Positions 1-6,897 of a stretch of DNA of 8,935 bases are shown piece after piece. The position numbers were made by a program, and so were the translations under genes. Each line of letters opens with the position of its first letter. The first letter of the stretch is position 1. Origin of the DNA: a bacterium (GTDB lineage: Bacteria; Krumholzibacteriota; Krumholzibacteriia; LZORAL124-64-63); NCBI GenBank assembly GCA_018652925.1, contig JABIBH010000129.1, positions 1 to 8,935 on the forward strand, written 5' to 3'. A model generated the notes under the pieces. The model ran no database searches. It saw only the letters and a list, made by a program, of their open reading frames with translations, and was not told the origin of the DNA.

Positions 1-350
1 CGGGCTTCTTCCAGAGCAATTTTATAATGTCGATTGTCTATACGAGCCAGCAACTGACCTTTGTATACGGTGTCGCCATCACGAACATACACCTTACTCA
101 GTTGGCCACTGACTTTGGATCTTACTTCAACCGTTTTGGTTGTACGCAATACGCCATCGGCAAAAACAGGTTCAACCAGATTGCCTTGAATGACAGCTGA
201 TGCGTTAACCTTGATTGCTTTTTCCTTTTTGGGTTTTTTGACTTCAGTGGAGTCTGCGGCGGTAGAGTCTGGAGCTGCGCTGTCGGTTGATTCGTCAAAA
301 CATCCTGCGAACAGGAAAAGACAGCAAAAAATTACAAGCAGGTTCTTCAT
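1..350 (-). CDS. RND-type efflux periplasmic adaptor (membrane fusion) lipoprotein, C-terminus missing
   Basis: This is the N-terminal 116 residues of a periplasmic adaptor of the HlyD/AcrA type, which links an inner-membrane RND pump to an outer-membrane channel. The reading frame runs off the left edge, so the rest of the adaptor, and probably the pump gene, lie outside. The start ATG (348-350) is preceded by a GGGGGA ribosome site. Residues 1-16 form a lipoprotein signal peptide ending in the lipobox LFAGC, with lipidated Cys17. A low-complexity Ser/Ala/Asp then Lys-rich linker covers about 18-46. The barrel-sandwich (lipoyl-like) half-motif follows, with VSGQLSKVYVRDGDTVYKGQ at about 80-100 and then LLARID, and the start of the hairpin helix (ALEEA). 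It lies 30 nt after propeller A on the same strand and is probably co-transcribed with it. The substrate cannot be told from this fragment. The family is secure; the exact subfamily is not. Confidence 0.9.
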   Translation of the reverse strand, partial: MKNLLVIFCCLFLFAGCFDESTDSAAPDSTAADSTEVKKPKKEKAIKVNASAVIQGNLVEPVFADGVLRTTKTVEVRSKVSGQLSKVYVRDGDTVYKGQLLARIDNRHYKIALEEA

Positions 351-380
351 GAAAGAAAATCCCCCGAAAAAAAGAAAAAG

Positions 381-1517
381 TTATTTAACTATACGATAGC
401 ACACCACTTCAACTGGTGCTACGTCATCCTCGGCTTCTTCGCCCATCAGAGCTGCCGATGCGTCTGCATAGCCATGTACTATCACCACGCGATCATTACC
501 TACGAAAAATACACGGTCATTGTTGCGACCAGGTGCAATAATCTCTACACGACGCAAGTAGTTCCCATCGGCAGAGAAAACATCCCAGCTGTTAAGAACT
601 CCATCGCGTTGGTCACTGGAGCCATATGCATCCAGAACCCAGACTGTACCGTCATTGCGAACTCTAATAAGTTTAATTGCTGGATCACCAAGAGCAAAGT
701 TTTGTGGACGGAACCATCTCCGCCTGCCTTGCCGAGATTCATGGTTTGCTTTCAATTTATCAAGTTGTTGTGTTGTGCGTCTATGGGTCTTGAATTCTTT
801 ATTGAAAGAAAATTGTAGTTCGCCATTGCTGCTGTAGGCGTCGATGTGATAGCTGTCCCTGTCAGGGGCTATGTAAATAGTGCCATCGCCGGAGATATCC
901 CATCTTCCCGGGGCAGCAAAATCATCATCAACTTCATTGAAATCCTTGGCACTGAAGTCAAAAACAACTTCGCGTTCAAAGTATGTCAGTTCTTCAGTTC
1001 CATCAGGATTGAATTTGCTGATGTAATATTGTCTAATTCTCTGGTTGTCGCCTCTGCGATTATGTGAACCACCTAAAACCAGCAGCCCATTTCTACTTCT
1101 GGCTTCTCGCAACCACTCCATGCCGCCATCAGTTGGGTCACTGGGAAGCATTGTACCCGCAGGCGTACCATCGGTTTCAAGTTTTACGATTCTGCCTGGA
1201 AAGCGTTGAACTATGCCGACAGTTTCATCTGGCATTAAAACCAGTTCAGATGGTCGTTTTACTTCACCGGGGCCTTCGCCTTCGCCACTTATGGTGTTGA
1301 GGTATTCGCCATCTGGGGATAGGACCTGAACTTCAGAAAGCTGAGTGTCCAACATGTAGAAATTACCATTTTTATCAGTAATTACCGAGCTTATCAAACC
1401 AATCAGCATTTCATCTTCATAAGTTCGCCAAACTTCCTCCAATTCCATCTGGACGGTACCTTCCGGAGGAGCTGAAGGGTTGGAAACTAGAATTGCGAGC
1501 AAAAAAGTGAGTAACAT
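381..1517 (-). CDS. Exported six-bladed beta-propeller protein (propeller A)
   Basis: A 378-residue protein of the six-bladed beta-propeller (NHL-like) type. Blade-like repeats are visible: ITDKNGNFYMLDTQLSEVQV then SPDGEYL, the family-typical GEGEGPGEVKRP (78-88), LMPDETVGIV, WDISGDGTIYIAPDRD, and near the C-terminus VFSADGNYL. Such proteins are usually periplasmic or surface-bound scaffolds or ligand binders, and no catalytic motif is visible. The start ATG (1515-1517) has AGGG 7 nt upstream, overlapping the stop of the phosphatase gene. The N-terminus is a short hydrophobic stretch, MLLTFLLAILVSNPSA. It has no Lys/Arg before the core, which is unusual for a signal peptide, and no better in-frame start is available upstream before a stop. 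It is a clear paralogue of propeller B two genes upstream, sharing SNPxAPxEG after the signal, LIGxIS, GEGPGE/GDGPGE and the C-terminal layout. Function unknown. Confidence 0.85.
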   Translation of the reverse strand: MLLTFLLAILVSNPSAPPEGTVQMELEEVWRTYEDEMLIGLISSVITDKNGNFYMLDTQLSEVQVLSPDGEYLNTISGEGEGPGEVKRPSELVLMPDETVGIVQRFPGRIVKLETDGTPAGTMLPSDPTDGGMEWLREARSRNGLLVLGGSHNRRGDNQRIRQYYISKFNPDGTEELTYFEREVVFDFSAKDFNEVDDDFAAPGRWDISGDGTIYIAPDRDSYHIDAYSSNGELQFSFNKEFKTHRRTTQQLDKLKANHESRQGRRRWFRPQNFALGDPAIKLIRVRNDGTVWVLDAYGSSDQRDGVLNSWDVFSADGNYLRRVEIIAPGRNNDRVFFVGNDRVVIVHGYADASAALMGEEAEDDVAPVEVVCYRIVK

Positions 1518-1525
1518 AATAAACC

Positions 1526-2134
1526 CTACTGGATGATGTATTTATAGGTGAGGTAGAAAATACCTGCACCAAGCATTGAACCGGTGATTGTCTGACTCAA
1601 AGTGTGTGCCCGGAGTTTGGTGCGTGACCAAACCATTGCGGGTGCGGCAATAATCAGTGGCATTGCCTGATCTCCGACAAATAGAATCAAAGTGCATACT
1701 CCGGCACAAGTTGCGCAATGTACACTTATTTTCCAGAGCAGAGTTACGGCAAGCAGTGCCAGCGAAAGGAGCCACATTATAGCGACAAGTTTTACCAGCT
1801 CCACAGGTGCTCCGCTACGATTCATAATTGCAGTGGCAAGTCCTGCACATGAAAGCAACATCAGCATAGGACGGTATCTGTCACGCCGATGACTCAGGTC
1901 AATATCAGATATTTCGCCTTTGCGATATTGTCTTAAAACAAAGCCCATAGGTAACAGAATGCCAGCAGAAATGTAAAACAGCGCCCAAAGCCAGGCAGCT
2001 TTTGAATGAATCAACCATGCCTGCAAGAGTATTGCAGTAAGAGATAGAAATGGTGGCGACATCAGTTGCGAAATCCACCACGCAAATTTCTCAGAAGCAC
2101 TTTGTGGGTCAGTATTAAGTTCTAGTTCAGCCAA
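1526..2134 (-). CDS. PAP2-family integral membrane phosphatase-like protein
   Basis: A 202-residue, very hydrophobic protein with about six membrane segments (roughly 28-43, 47-67, 89-104, 112-134, 138-168, 183-199). It carries a variant of the three PAP2 phosphatase motifs: RRDRYRP at 83-89, K135-I-S-V-H139 in place of the usual PSGH, and S170-R-x5-H177-T-x2-Q181 matching SRx5HxxxD with the last Asp replaced by Gln. I recall related bacterial PAP2-like membrane proteins with KIS.H and HT..Q in these positions. Known PAP2 enzymes remove phosphate from lipid phosphates such as undecaprenyl pyrophosphate or phosphatidic acid; the substrate here is unknown. The best start is TTG (2132-2134), one base after the stop of propeller B, with GGGA just upstream. 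The next internal Met is residue 25, which would remove the N-terminal cytosolic stretch. It lies between two paralogous propeller genes, with an 8-nt gap to the next one. Confidence 0.75.
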   Translation of the reverse strand: MAELELNTDPQSASEKFAWWISQLMSPPFLSLTAILLQAWLIHSKAAWLWALFYISAGILLPMGFVLRQYRKGEISDIDLSHRRDRYRPMLMLLSCAGLATAIMNRSGAPVELVKLVAIMWLLSLALLAVTLLWKISVHCATCAGVCTLILFVGDQAMPLIIAAPAMVWSRTKLRAHTLSQTITGSMLGAGIFYLTYKYIIQ

Positions 2135-2135
2135 T

Positions 2136-3332
2136 TCAATCCCATTCTATTGTGTAGCTTATAACAGATACTGGTTCTGGTTCTTCTTCATCTTCAGTAG
2201 TCGATACTCCCTGCATTGCTGCAACTGAATCATGGAACCCTTTAACAAGAAGACATCTGTTGTCATCGATAAAAAACATCAGATCATGTTCTGTGTCACC
2301 ATCGCAGGCGAAAGCATACTGTTTGATGAATTTGCCGTCACTGTTGAAAATATCGTAACTGAGCATTATACCGTCTGGTTGATTAACACCAGATCTGCTG
2401 GTTTGCACCCAGGTATTGCCATGACTGTCAGCATGTACCCAAGTTACAGCAGGCTCAAAGTCACTGACTGTAACTGCCGGTGGAACCGGATAATGTCTGC
2501 CCTGTGCTTCCATTGCTGAAGTCATCTGTTTCATTGCTTCTTCATCGCGTTTTAACGGTTCATAGCTGCGATCGAATGTTAATTCCAGGTTTCCGTCCGC
2601 AGAGTAGCGTTCAAATCGATATTCATCGCGTGTCGGGGCCAGAGTCACAGCTCCATTTTGACCGATATCCCATCGAGCCCAAGGAAAATCAGTACCGACC
2701 TCGTCTAAAACAAGGTTAGCAAAGTTCTGTTCCAAAGTTCCGGAAAAATAGCTGATGAGTTCATTTCCTTCACCATCAAAGCTACTCATGAATCTGTTTT
2801 GAATTAACATACCAGCATCAAAAGTCTGTCGCATTCCAACCAGAACAAGATTATTGTTTTTACTTTTGCCCCGGACTAGAACTGCAAATCCACCTGCATT
2901 GGGGTTGCCTGAATCAAATGGATATTTGCCGACAGGACTACCATCAAGATCGATTTGTACAATGCTGCCAGGGAAGACCTGCATCAGTCCAAGCGAACCG
3001 TCTGGCATAATCATCATGTCATTTGGATTTCTGGTTTCACCAGGGCCATCACCTTCACGGCTGAGGAAGCGTAGAAACTCACCATCGGCGGAGAAAACGT
3101 GAACCTGGGCAAGCTGTGAATCGAGCAAGTAAATGTTGCCTGCATCGTCTGCAAGTACTTGTGAAATAACTCCTATCAAGTGAGCATCTTCGTCAGCACC
3201 ACCAATAGTCCATTGCTCATTCAGCTGAATAGTATGTACTCCTTCTGAAGGAGCAGCAGGGTTTGAAACGTGTTCAGGCTGAGCTATCGCTGCTGTAGCC
3301 AATAAAACTGTTGCAAAAATTATAAAACGCAT
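2136..3332 (-). CDS. Exported six-bladed beta-propeller protein (propeller B), first gene of the operon
   Basis: A 398-residue paralogue of propeller A. The N-terminus MRFIIFATVLLATAAIA is a textbook signal peptide with probable cleavage after Ala17. The mature part begins with SNPAAPSEG, then blade repeats: LADDAGNIYLLDSQLAQVHV followed by FSADGEFL, GDGPGE at 94-99 followed by NPNDMMIMPDGSLGLM, WDIGQNGAVTLAPTRD, VHADSHGNTWVQT and IFNSDGKFI. The last 25 residues contain an acidic stretch (TTEDEEEPEP), partly shared with propeller A (EEAEDDVAPVE). It is probably periplasmic and non-enzymatic; the ligand or partner is unknown. The ATG (3330-3332) is preceded by AGGAG at good spacing. It is the first gene after the divergent intergenic region, so it probably leads the run propeller B, PAP2, propeller A, efflux adaptor. 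Its stop codon lies one base before the TTG start of the phosphatase, suggesting translational coupling. Confidence 0.88.
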   Translation of the reverse strand: MRFIIFATVLLATAAIAQPEHVSNPAAPSEGVHTIQLNEQWTIGGADEDAHLIGVISQVLADDAGNIYLLDSQLAQVHVFSADGEFLRFLSREGDGPGETRNPNDMMIMPDGSLGLMQVFPGSIVQIDLDGSPVGKYPFDSGNPNAGGFAVLVRGKSKNNNLVLVGMRQTFDAGMLIQNRFMSSFDGEGNELISYFSGTLEQNFANLVLDEVGTDFPWARWDIGQNGAVTLAPTRDEYRFERYSADGNLELTFDRSYEPLKRDEEAMKQMTSAMEAQGRHYPVPPAVTVSDFEPAVTWVHADSHGNTWVQTSRSGVNQPDGIMLSYDIFNSDGKFIKQYAFACDGDTEHDLMFFIDDNRCLLVKGFHDSVAAMQGVSTTEDEEEPEPVSVISYTIEWD

Positions 3333-3366
3333 TTAAAGCTCCTGGGTAACTGGTCGAAACAAAAAA

Positions 3367-3395
3367 GGTATAGTGTGAAAGTGTCGCACTATTAA
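3367..3395 (-). promoter_or_regulatory. Candidate promoter of the propeller/PAP2/efflux operon
   Basis: Read on the minus strand, TTAATA (3390-3395) and TATACC (3367-3372) sit 17 bases apart, about 35 bases upstream of the propeller B start. The -35 match to TTGACA is weak, so this is a positional candidate. If the host uses a Bacteroidota-type sigma factor, the consensus would differ. Confidence 0.3.
3370..3392. repeat. 23-bp near-palindrome in the divergent intergenic region (possible operator)
   Basis: Arms ATAGTGTG (3370-3377) and CGCACTAT (3385-3392) are inverted repeats with one mismatch across a 7-base centre. The repeat overlaps both the -10 and -35 positions of the candidate minus-strand promoter. 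It lies between two divergent genes, as an operator for a dimeric regulator would. No trailing T-run is present, so it does not look like a terminator. Confidence 0.4.
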
Positions 3396-3428
3396 CTGTA
3401 ACTCGCAACTACTTGTTCGAGGTAGATC

Positions 3429-3824
3429 ATGAAGAAACGGTTCCACTGCCCAAATTGCAAGACAGTTCTCAACCCAAATGTGAAGATTGTTCTGACAGTC
3501 AAACATGGTAAAAAACTGGGAATGATTCTGATGAGTCCACAGCCAGGGAACTATCGATGCCTGAAAGATGATAATTTTGTTTATGAAGAGGGCAAAATGG
3601 TCACTTTCATGTGTCCTGCTTGCAATGAATCAATTACTTCAAAATCGAATAACCGATTGGCGCACTTGATTATGAGTCGTGAAGGGCACAGGGATTCAAC
3701 AGTTGAGTTCAGTAGAATTATTGGAGAGCATGCCACGTTTATAATCGATGGTAAAGATGTTACCGGATATGGTGAAGATTCAGATAATTACGAAGCAAAC
3801 GTTCGTAACTTTTTTGGGTCATAG
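3429..3824 (+). CDS. Small zinc-ribbon protein of unknown function
   Basis: A 131-residue soluble protein, the only plus-strand gene in the window. It carries two knuckles, C7-P-N-C10 and C62-P-A-C65, separated by about 51 residues, which together would form one zinc ribbon; Cys44 lies between them. The part between the knuckles contains LGMILMSPQPGNY, and the C-terminal half (about 90-131) holds EFSRIIGEHATFIIDGKDV then GYGEDSDNY. It has no signal peptide and no recognisable DNA-binding helix or enzyme motif. The ATG is preceded by GAGGT at 3419-3423, a good ribosome site. It diverges from the propeller operon across about 96 bases and converges on the TPR/CBM9-like gene, overlapping its end by 6 bp. 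I do not recognise a named family. A role in protein or nucleic-acid binding would be a guess based only on the zinc ribbon. Confidence 0.85.
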   Translation: MKKRFHCPNCKTVLNPNVKIVLTVKHGKKLGMILMSPQPGNYRCLKDDNFVYEEGKMVTFMCPACNESITSKSNNRLAHLIMSREGHRDSTVEFSRIIGEHATFIIDGKDVTGYGEDSDNYEANVRNFFGS

Positions 3825-5684
3825 AGAGACGAGCCACTTGGCGACATCGCGAATCAATTCCGATGCCGAATCAACAGGTTGAGTTGTGTAGTAATAGTTA
3901 TTTGCCGCTTCAGGATATGTCTCTTCAACCTTCTTTACAATTACAGCAGAATCATCCCTGCCGAATAGCTGAATTTGTTTTTCCGGAAACATTTCACGTG
4001 CCCACAAAATACAAGTTTTCAAATCAGCACTATTTCTGAATTGTGGTATCAGTACGATTGTTTTATCCCAGGGAAATTCACGAGCTTGCATTCTGTTGGA
4101 TAGCAGATTGGCAAGAGCGTCAGCAGGAACATTCTCGCTGGTTACCCAGATTAGACATCGTTCCTGTTTGTCAGGTTCAGGGATGAGACAATTTACGGGC
4201 ATCAATTTATTATCCGGAGTGCTGAAAGCTGCAGCAAAAATACCTTTTTCAGGTAAGATATGACCGTTGTTAATTCCTTGATTTAGTAAATCTTCTGTTT
4301 CACCAAGAGTGATTAAAGTTGTGGCTGGATTACTCCGTAAATCTCTGGTAGCAAGAGATTGCTCAACAAGATTGACACGCCACATCACTGATGCTCTGTC
4401 AATTTCACGTATTTTTTTGCTGCGGTCATAGACTGAAAACGGCCAGCTGCCATCGTATTTCATGACCGGTGTACTCCAGACAAGAATTGTGTCCTGGGTA
4501 GCCAGTCCAGCTGTCAGTTGGTACAACCCTTGTGGCATCGCAGATAAATCAGCTTCACGATGCCAACTGTTTACCCCGGCTGAGATAGATATAACTTCAG
4601 GAATAATTTTATTGCCGACAACTGACACACCATCAGGTCCAAGTACATCTGTAAACAGAGTCCCCATGGCAGCCTCATCACTCCACAATTTTATGTCCAG
4701 GCTAATTGGTTTATTTCCTATAATTGAATTGTTGATTGCACCTGAAAACTGCAACTGATTTCCTTGGCCAAAGGACATAGGAATATAGCGCATCTTTGAA
4801 ACTTGACGCCTGTTTCCTGAAGGATCATCCAGCAGTGAGAGTTGTAACTTTTGTCCATCGTCACTTGTAGTAATCAGATGAATGTTGATACCAAAAACTG
4901 TATCTGATGGTGGTTGATATGGCTCCAGGTATTCCCACGGGATATTGATATCCAGCAGGGCGTTGCCTGCCGATGGGTCAAGTCGCAGTCGGGGAGTAAG
5001 GTCTTTGACCCGAGTGTTAACCATTTGGTCTGGAGTTGAAATCACCCAACCTGCAGGTTCTCCTTCGTATTTCCCAAAACCAAAACGCCAGATGCGCTCT
5101 GAGTCGAAAGAGTCACTACTGTCTGGTACAGCGATAACCAGTAACACACCACCACCGTTGAACCATGGTTCAGCTCTTTCTTGGAAGGCATTTGCAGGTA
5201 TAACCAGATGTGTGCTCAAGCCGGTTGAGTTTGCACTAATTGTTGCATTTCCAAAGTTGGACAGAGAGAGCTTTTTGCTACTGCTTCCTGACGTAATAGC
5301 GATGGCTTTTTCAGTTGCTCTATCTGCAAGCTCAGTTTCAATTTGTGCAACCAGGTTGATAAATTGGAGGTTGCTATGCAACGGTTTCAAGTCAGAATCT
5401 GAGGCTAGCAGATGCACATCGTCAAACCCAAGTTCAAACGCATTCTCAAGATCGGCAATCGCAATATCAAGGTCGCTCATTTTTGATGCCAGGCAGGCAG
5501 CGTTATATGCAAGTTTTGAATCATCGGGAGATAGGGATCTAAGTGCGGTAAGTGTTGTGTAAGCATTTCCCAGCTGGTCAGTCGCAAGATAGTTATTTAA
5601 ATCCTGTAACAATGAAGAACGATTTGCTGCACACGCATTGCAGGTAATAAAAATTGCTGTGATGAAAACTAATTTACGAATCAT
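3819..5684 (-). CDS. Exported TPR plus CBM9-like multidomain protein with degenerate hydrolase-like C-terminus
   Basis: A 621-residue exported protein. The frame is open back to 5735, but the ATG at 5682-5684 is preferred: it begins a signal peptide (MIRKLVFITAIFITCNACAA), has CAGGT just upstream, and avoids overlapping ackA. Cleavage is likely by signal peptidase I after ACA; the cysteines do not make a good lipobox. Residues about 25-117 form a TPR-like helical region with YNAACLASKMSDLDIAI and the end-of-group pattern FDDVHLLASDSDLKPLHSNL. Residues about 148-305 resemble a CBM9/DOMON-type beta-sandwich (FNGGGVLLVIAVPDS, WRFGFGKYEGEPAGW, LLDINIPWEYLEP). Another beta-rich segment, about 308-430, precedes the C-terminal part, about 465-621, which has a Rossmann-like alternation (CLIWVT, TIVLIP, IQLFGRDDS). 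That part recalls prolyl-oligopeptidase or esterase domains but lacks a GxSxG elbow. It lies 13 nt after ackA and is probably co-transcribed. The function is unknown. Confidence 0.8.
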   Translation of the reverse strand: MIRKLVFITAIFITCNACAANRSSLLQDLNNYLATDQLGNAYTTLTALRSLSPDDSKLAYNAACLASKMSDLDIAIADLENAFELGFDDVHLLASDSDLKPLHSNLQFINLVAQIETELADRATEKAIAITSGSSSKKLSLSNFGNATISANSTGLSTHLVIPANAFQERAEPWFNGGGVLLVIAVPDSSDSFDSERIWRFGFGKYEGEPAGWVISTPDQMVNTRVKDLTPRLRLDPSAGNALLDINIPWEYLEPYQPPSDTVFGINIHLITTSDDGQKLQLSLLDDPSGNRRQVSKMRYIPMSFGQGNQLQFSGAINNSIIGNKPISLDIKLWSDEAAMGTLFTDVLGPDGVSVVGNKIIPEVISISAGVNSWHREADLSAMPQGLYQLTAGLATQDTILVWSTPVMKYDGSWPFSVYDRSKKIREIDRASVMWRVNLVEQSLATRDLRSNPATTLITLGETEDLLNQGINNGHILPEKGIFAAAFSTPDNKLMPVNCLIPEPDKQERCLIWVTSENVPADALANLLSNRMQAREFPWDKTIVLIPQFRNSADLKTCILWAREMFPEKQIQLFGRDDSAVIVKKVEETYPEAANNYYYTTQPVDSASELIRDVAKWLVSL

Positions 5685-5688
5685 TTTT

Positions 5689-5694
5689 ACCTGT
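5689..5694 (-). promoter_or_regulatory. Ribosome binding site deciding the start at 5684
   Basis: On the minus strand ACAGGT ends 4 bases before the ATG at 5682-5684. It lies in the 13-base gap after the ackA stop codon (5698-5700). It supports the shorter start that exposes a signal peptide at the N-terminus rather than the in-frame start at 5735 inside ackA. Confidence 0.55.
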
Positions 5695-5697
5695 CGG

Positions 5698-6897
5698 CTA
5701 ATTACTGAAAACAATTTCTGCTGTGTCGCGGGCAATCATCAATTCCTCATTGGTAGGAATAATCATGATATCTACACGACAACCGTTCTTGCTGATCACT
5801 GACTCATCGCGCCGTGTGGCGTTTTTGAAAGGATCAAGTGTAGCGCCGATGATGTCCAATCCCTGACAAGCCCATTCCCTGACCAGCGAATCGTTCTCAC
5901 CAACACCTGCAGTAAATACTATGGCATCAACTCGGCCAAGCGCAACTGCATAAGCCCCGATATATTTTCTGATATGATAACAGTAGACTTCAAGAGCCAG
6001 CCTTGCTCGCTCATTTCCGTTGGCATATGCGCGTTCAACATCGCGCAGGTCACTTGAGACTCCGGAGATTCCCAACATGCCACTTTCTTTATTTAACAAC
6101 GTTTCAATTTCATCAATAGTCTTGTTTAGCAGTCGGGAAAGGTAGCCAACCATTGCTGGGTCGATATCCCCGCTGCGAGTTCCCATCATCAAGCCTTCCA
6201 ATGGAGTGAGTCCCATTGAAGTATCAATCGATTTGCCATCCCTGATTGCTGCAACTGATGCACCGTTGCCCAGGTGGCAGGTAATCAAATTCAGTTCAGA
6301 TGGATCTTGTTCCAGTAATTCAGCAGCTCGCAGGGTGACATAGCGGTGGCTGGTGCCGTGGAATCCATATCGACGGACTGAATGCTTTTCATACAAATCA
6401 TATGGGATTGGATAGATGTATGAACTTTCTGGCATGGTTTGATGAAATGCAGTGTCAAATACTCCGCACATTGGTACATCGGGCAGCATCTTTTTTGTTG
6501 CCCGGATGCCGGTCAAATTTGGTGGATTGTGAAGTGGCGCAAGTGGGATACATTCTTCGAGTGCAGCAATAACTTCGTCATCGATCAACACAGAGCCGCT
6601 GAATTTTTCACCAGCATGAACAACTCTATGCCCGACTGCATGGATTTTATCGAGGCTATCAATTACTCCCTGTTCACTGGTTAGTATGTCGGCCAAGATT
6701 TTGATGGCAAAGTCATGATCTGGGATTTCAATTTCCTGGACGATATCTTCTACTTCAGGTCTTTTATAAATATGTCTACCAGAGTCCAAACCAATACGCT
6801 CTACCAGTCCACTGGCCAGCAACTGTTCCTGCTCCATATCAATCAGCTTATATTTTAGGGAGCTGCTGCCACAGTTGATAATCAGTACATTTTTCAT
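5698..6897 (-). CDS. ackA: Acetate kinase
   Basis: A 399-residue cytosolic enzyme that interconverts acetyl phosphate plus ADP with acetate plus ATP; the length is normal for the family. The ASKHA-fold signatures and catalytic residues are all present at the positions known from the Methanosarcina thermophila enzyme: N8 in IINCGSSSLKYK, R91 in GHRVVHAGEKF, catalytic D148 in GVFDTAFHQTMP, H180 in RYGFHGTSHRYV, H208 in CHLGNGAS, R241 in MGTRSGDIDP, GVGEN at 331-335, and E384 in PTNEELMIARDT. The enzyme should therefore be active. The ATG (6895-6897) overlaps the pta stop by one base (TAATG) and has no strong ribosome site of its own, so translation is probably coupled to pta. With pta it gives substrate-level ATP from acetyl-CoA, or acetate activation in reverse. 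Confidence 0.98.
   Translation of the reverse strand: MKNVLIINCGSSSLKYKLIDMEQEQLLASGLVERIGLDSGRHIYKRPEVEDIVQEIEIPDHDFAIKILADILTSEQGVIDSLDKIHAVGHRVVHAGEKFSGSVLIDDEVIAALEECIPLAPLHNPPNLTGIRATKKMLPDVPMCGVFDTAFHQTMPESSYIYPIPYDLYEKHSVRRYGFHGTSHRYVTLRAAELLEQDPSELNLITCHLGNGASVAAIRDGKSIDTSMGLTPLEGLMMGTRSGDIDPAMVGYLSRLLNKTIDEIETLLNKESGMLGISGVSSDLRDVERAYANGNERARLALEVYCYHIRKYIGAYAVALGRVDAIVFTAGVGENDSLVREWACQGLDIIGATLDPFKNATRRDESVISKNGCRVDIMIIPTNEELMIARDTAEIVFSN

Noticed and set aside
190..399. Plus-strand open frame of 69 codons
   Set aside because: It is antisense to the efflux adaptor N-terminus and the end of propeller A; its composition simply mirrors the adaptor's linker and signal peptide.
474..818. 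Plus-strand open frame of 114 codons
   Set aside because: It lies opposite propeller A, which has clear paralogy and repeats; the frame has no recognisable domain.
4945..5562. Plus-strand open frame of 205 codons
   Set aside because: It is fully antisense to the TPR/CBM9-like gene, is Ser/Arg-rich as expected of a shadow frame, shows no family motif and has no ribosome site.
5685..5735. Longer start for the TPR/CBM9-like protein (17 more residues)
   Set aside because: It would overlap the end of ackA and bury the signal peptide; the ATG at 5684 has its own ribosome site.
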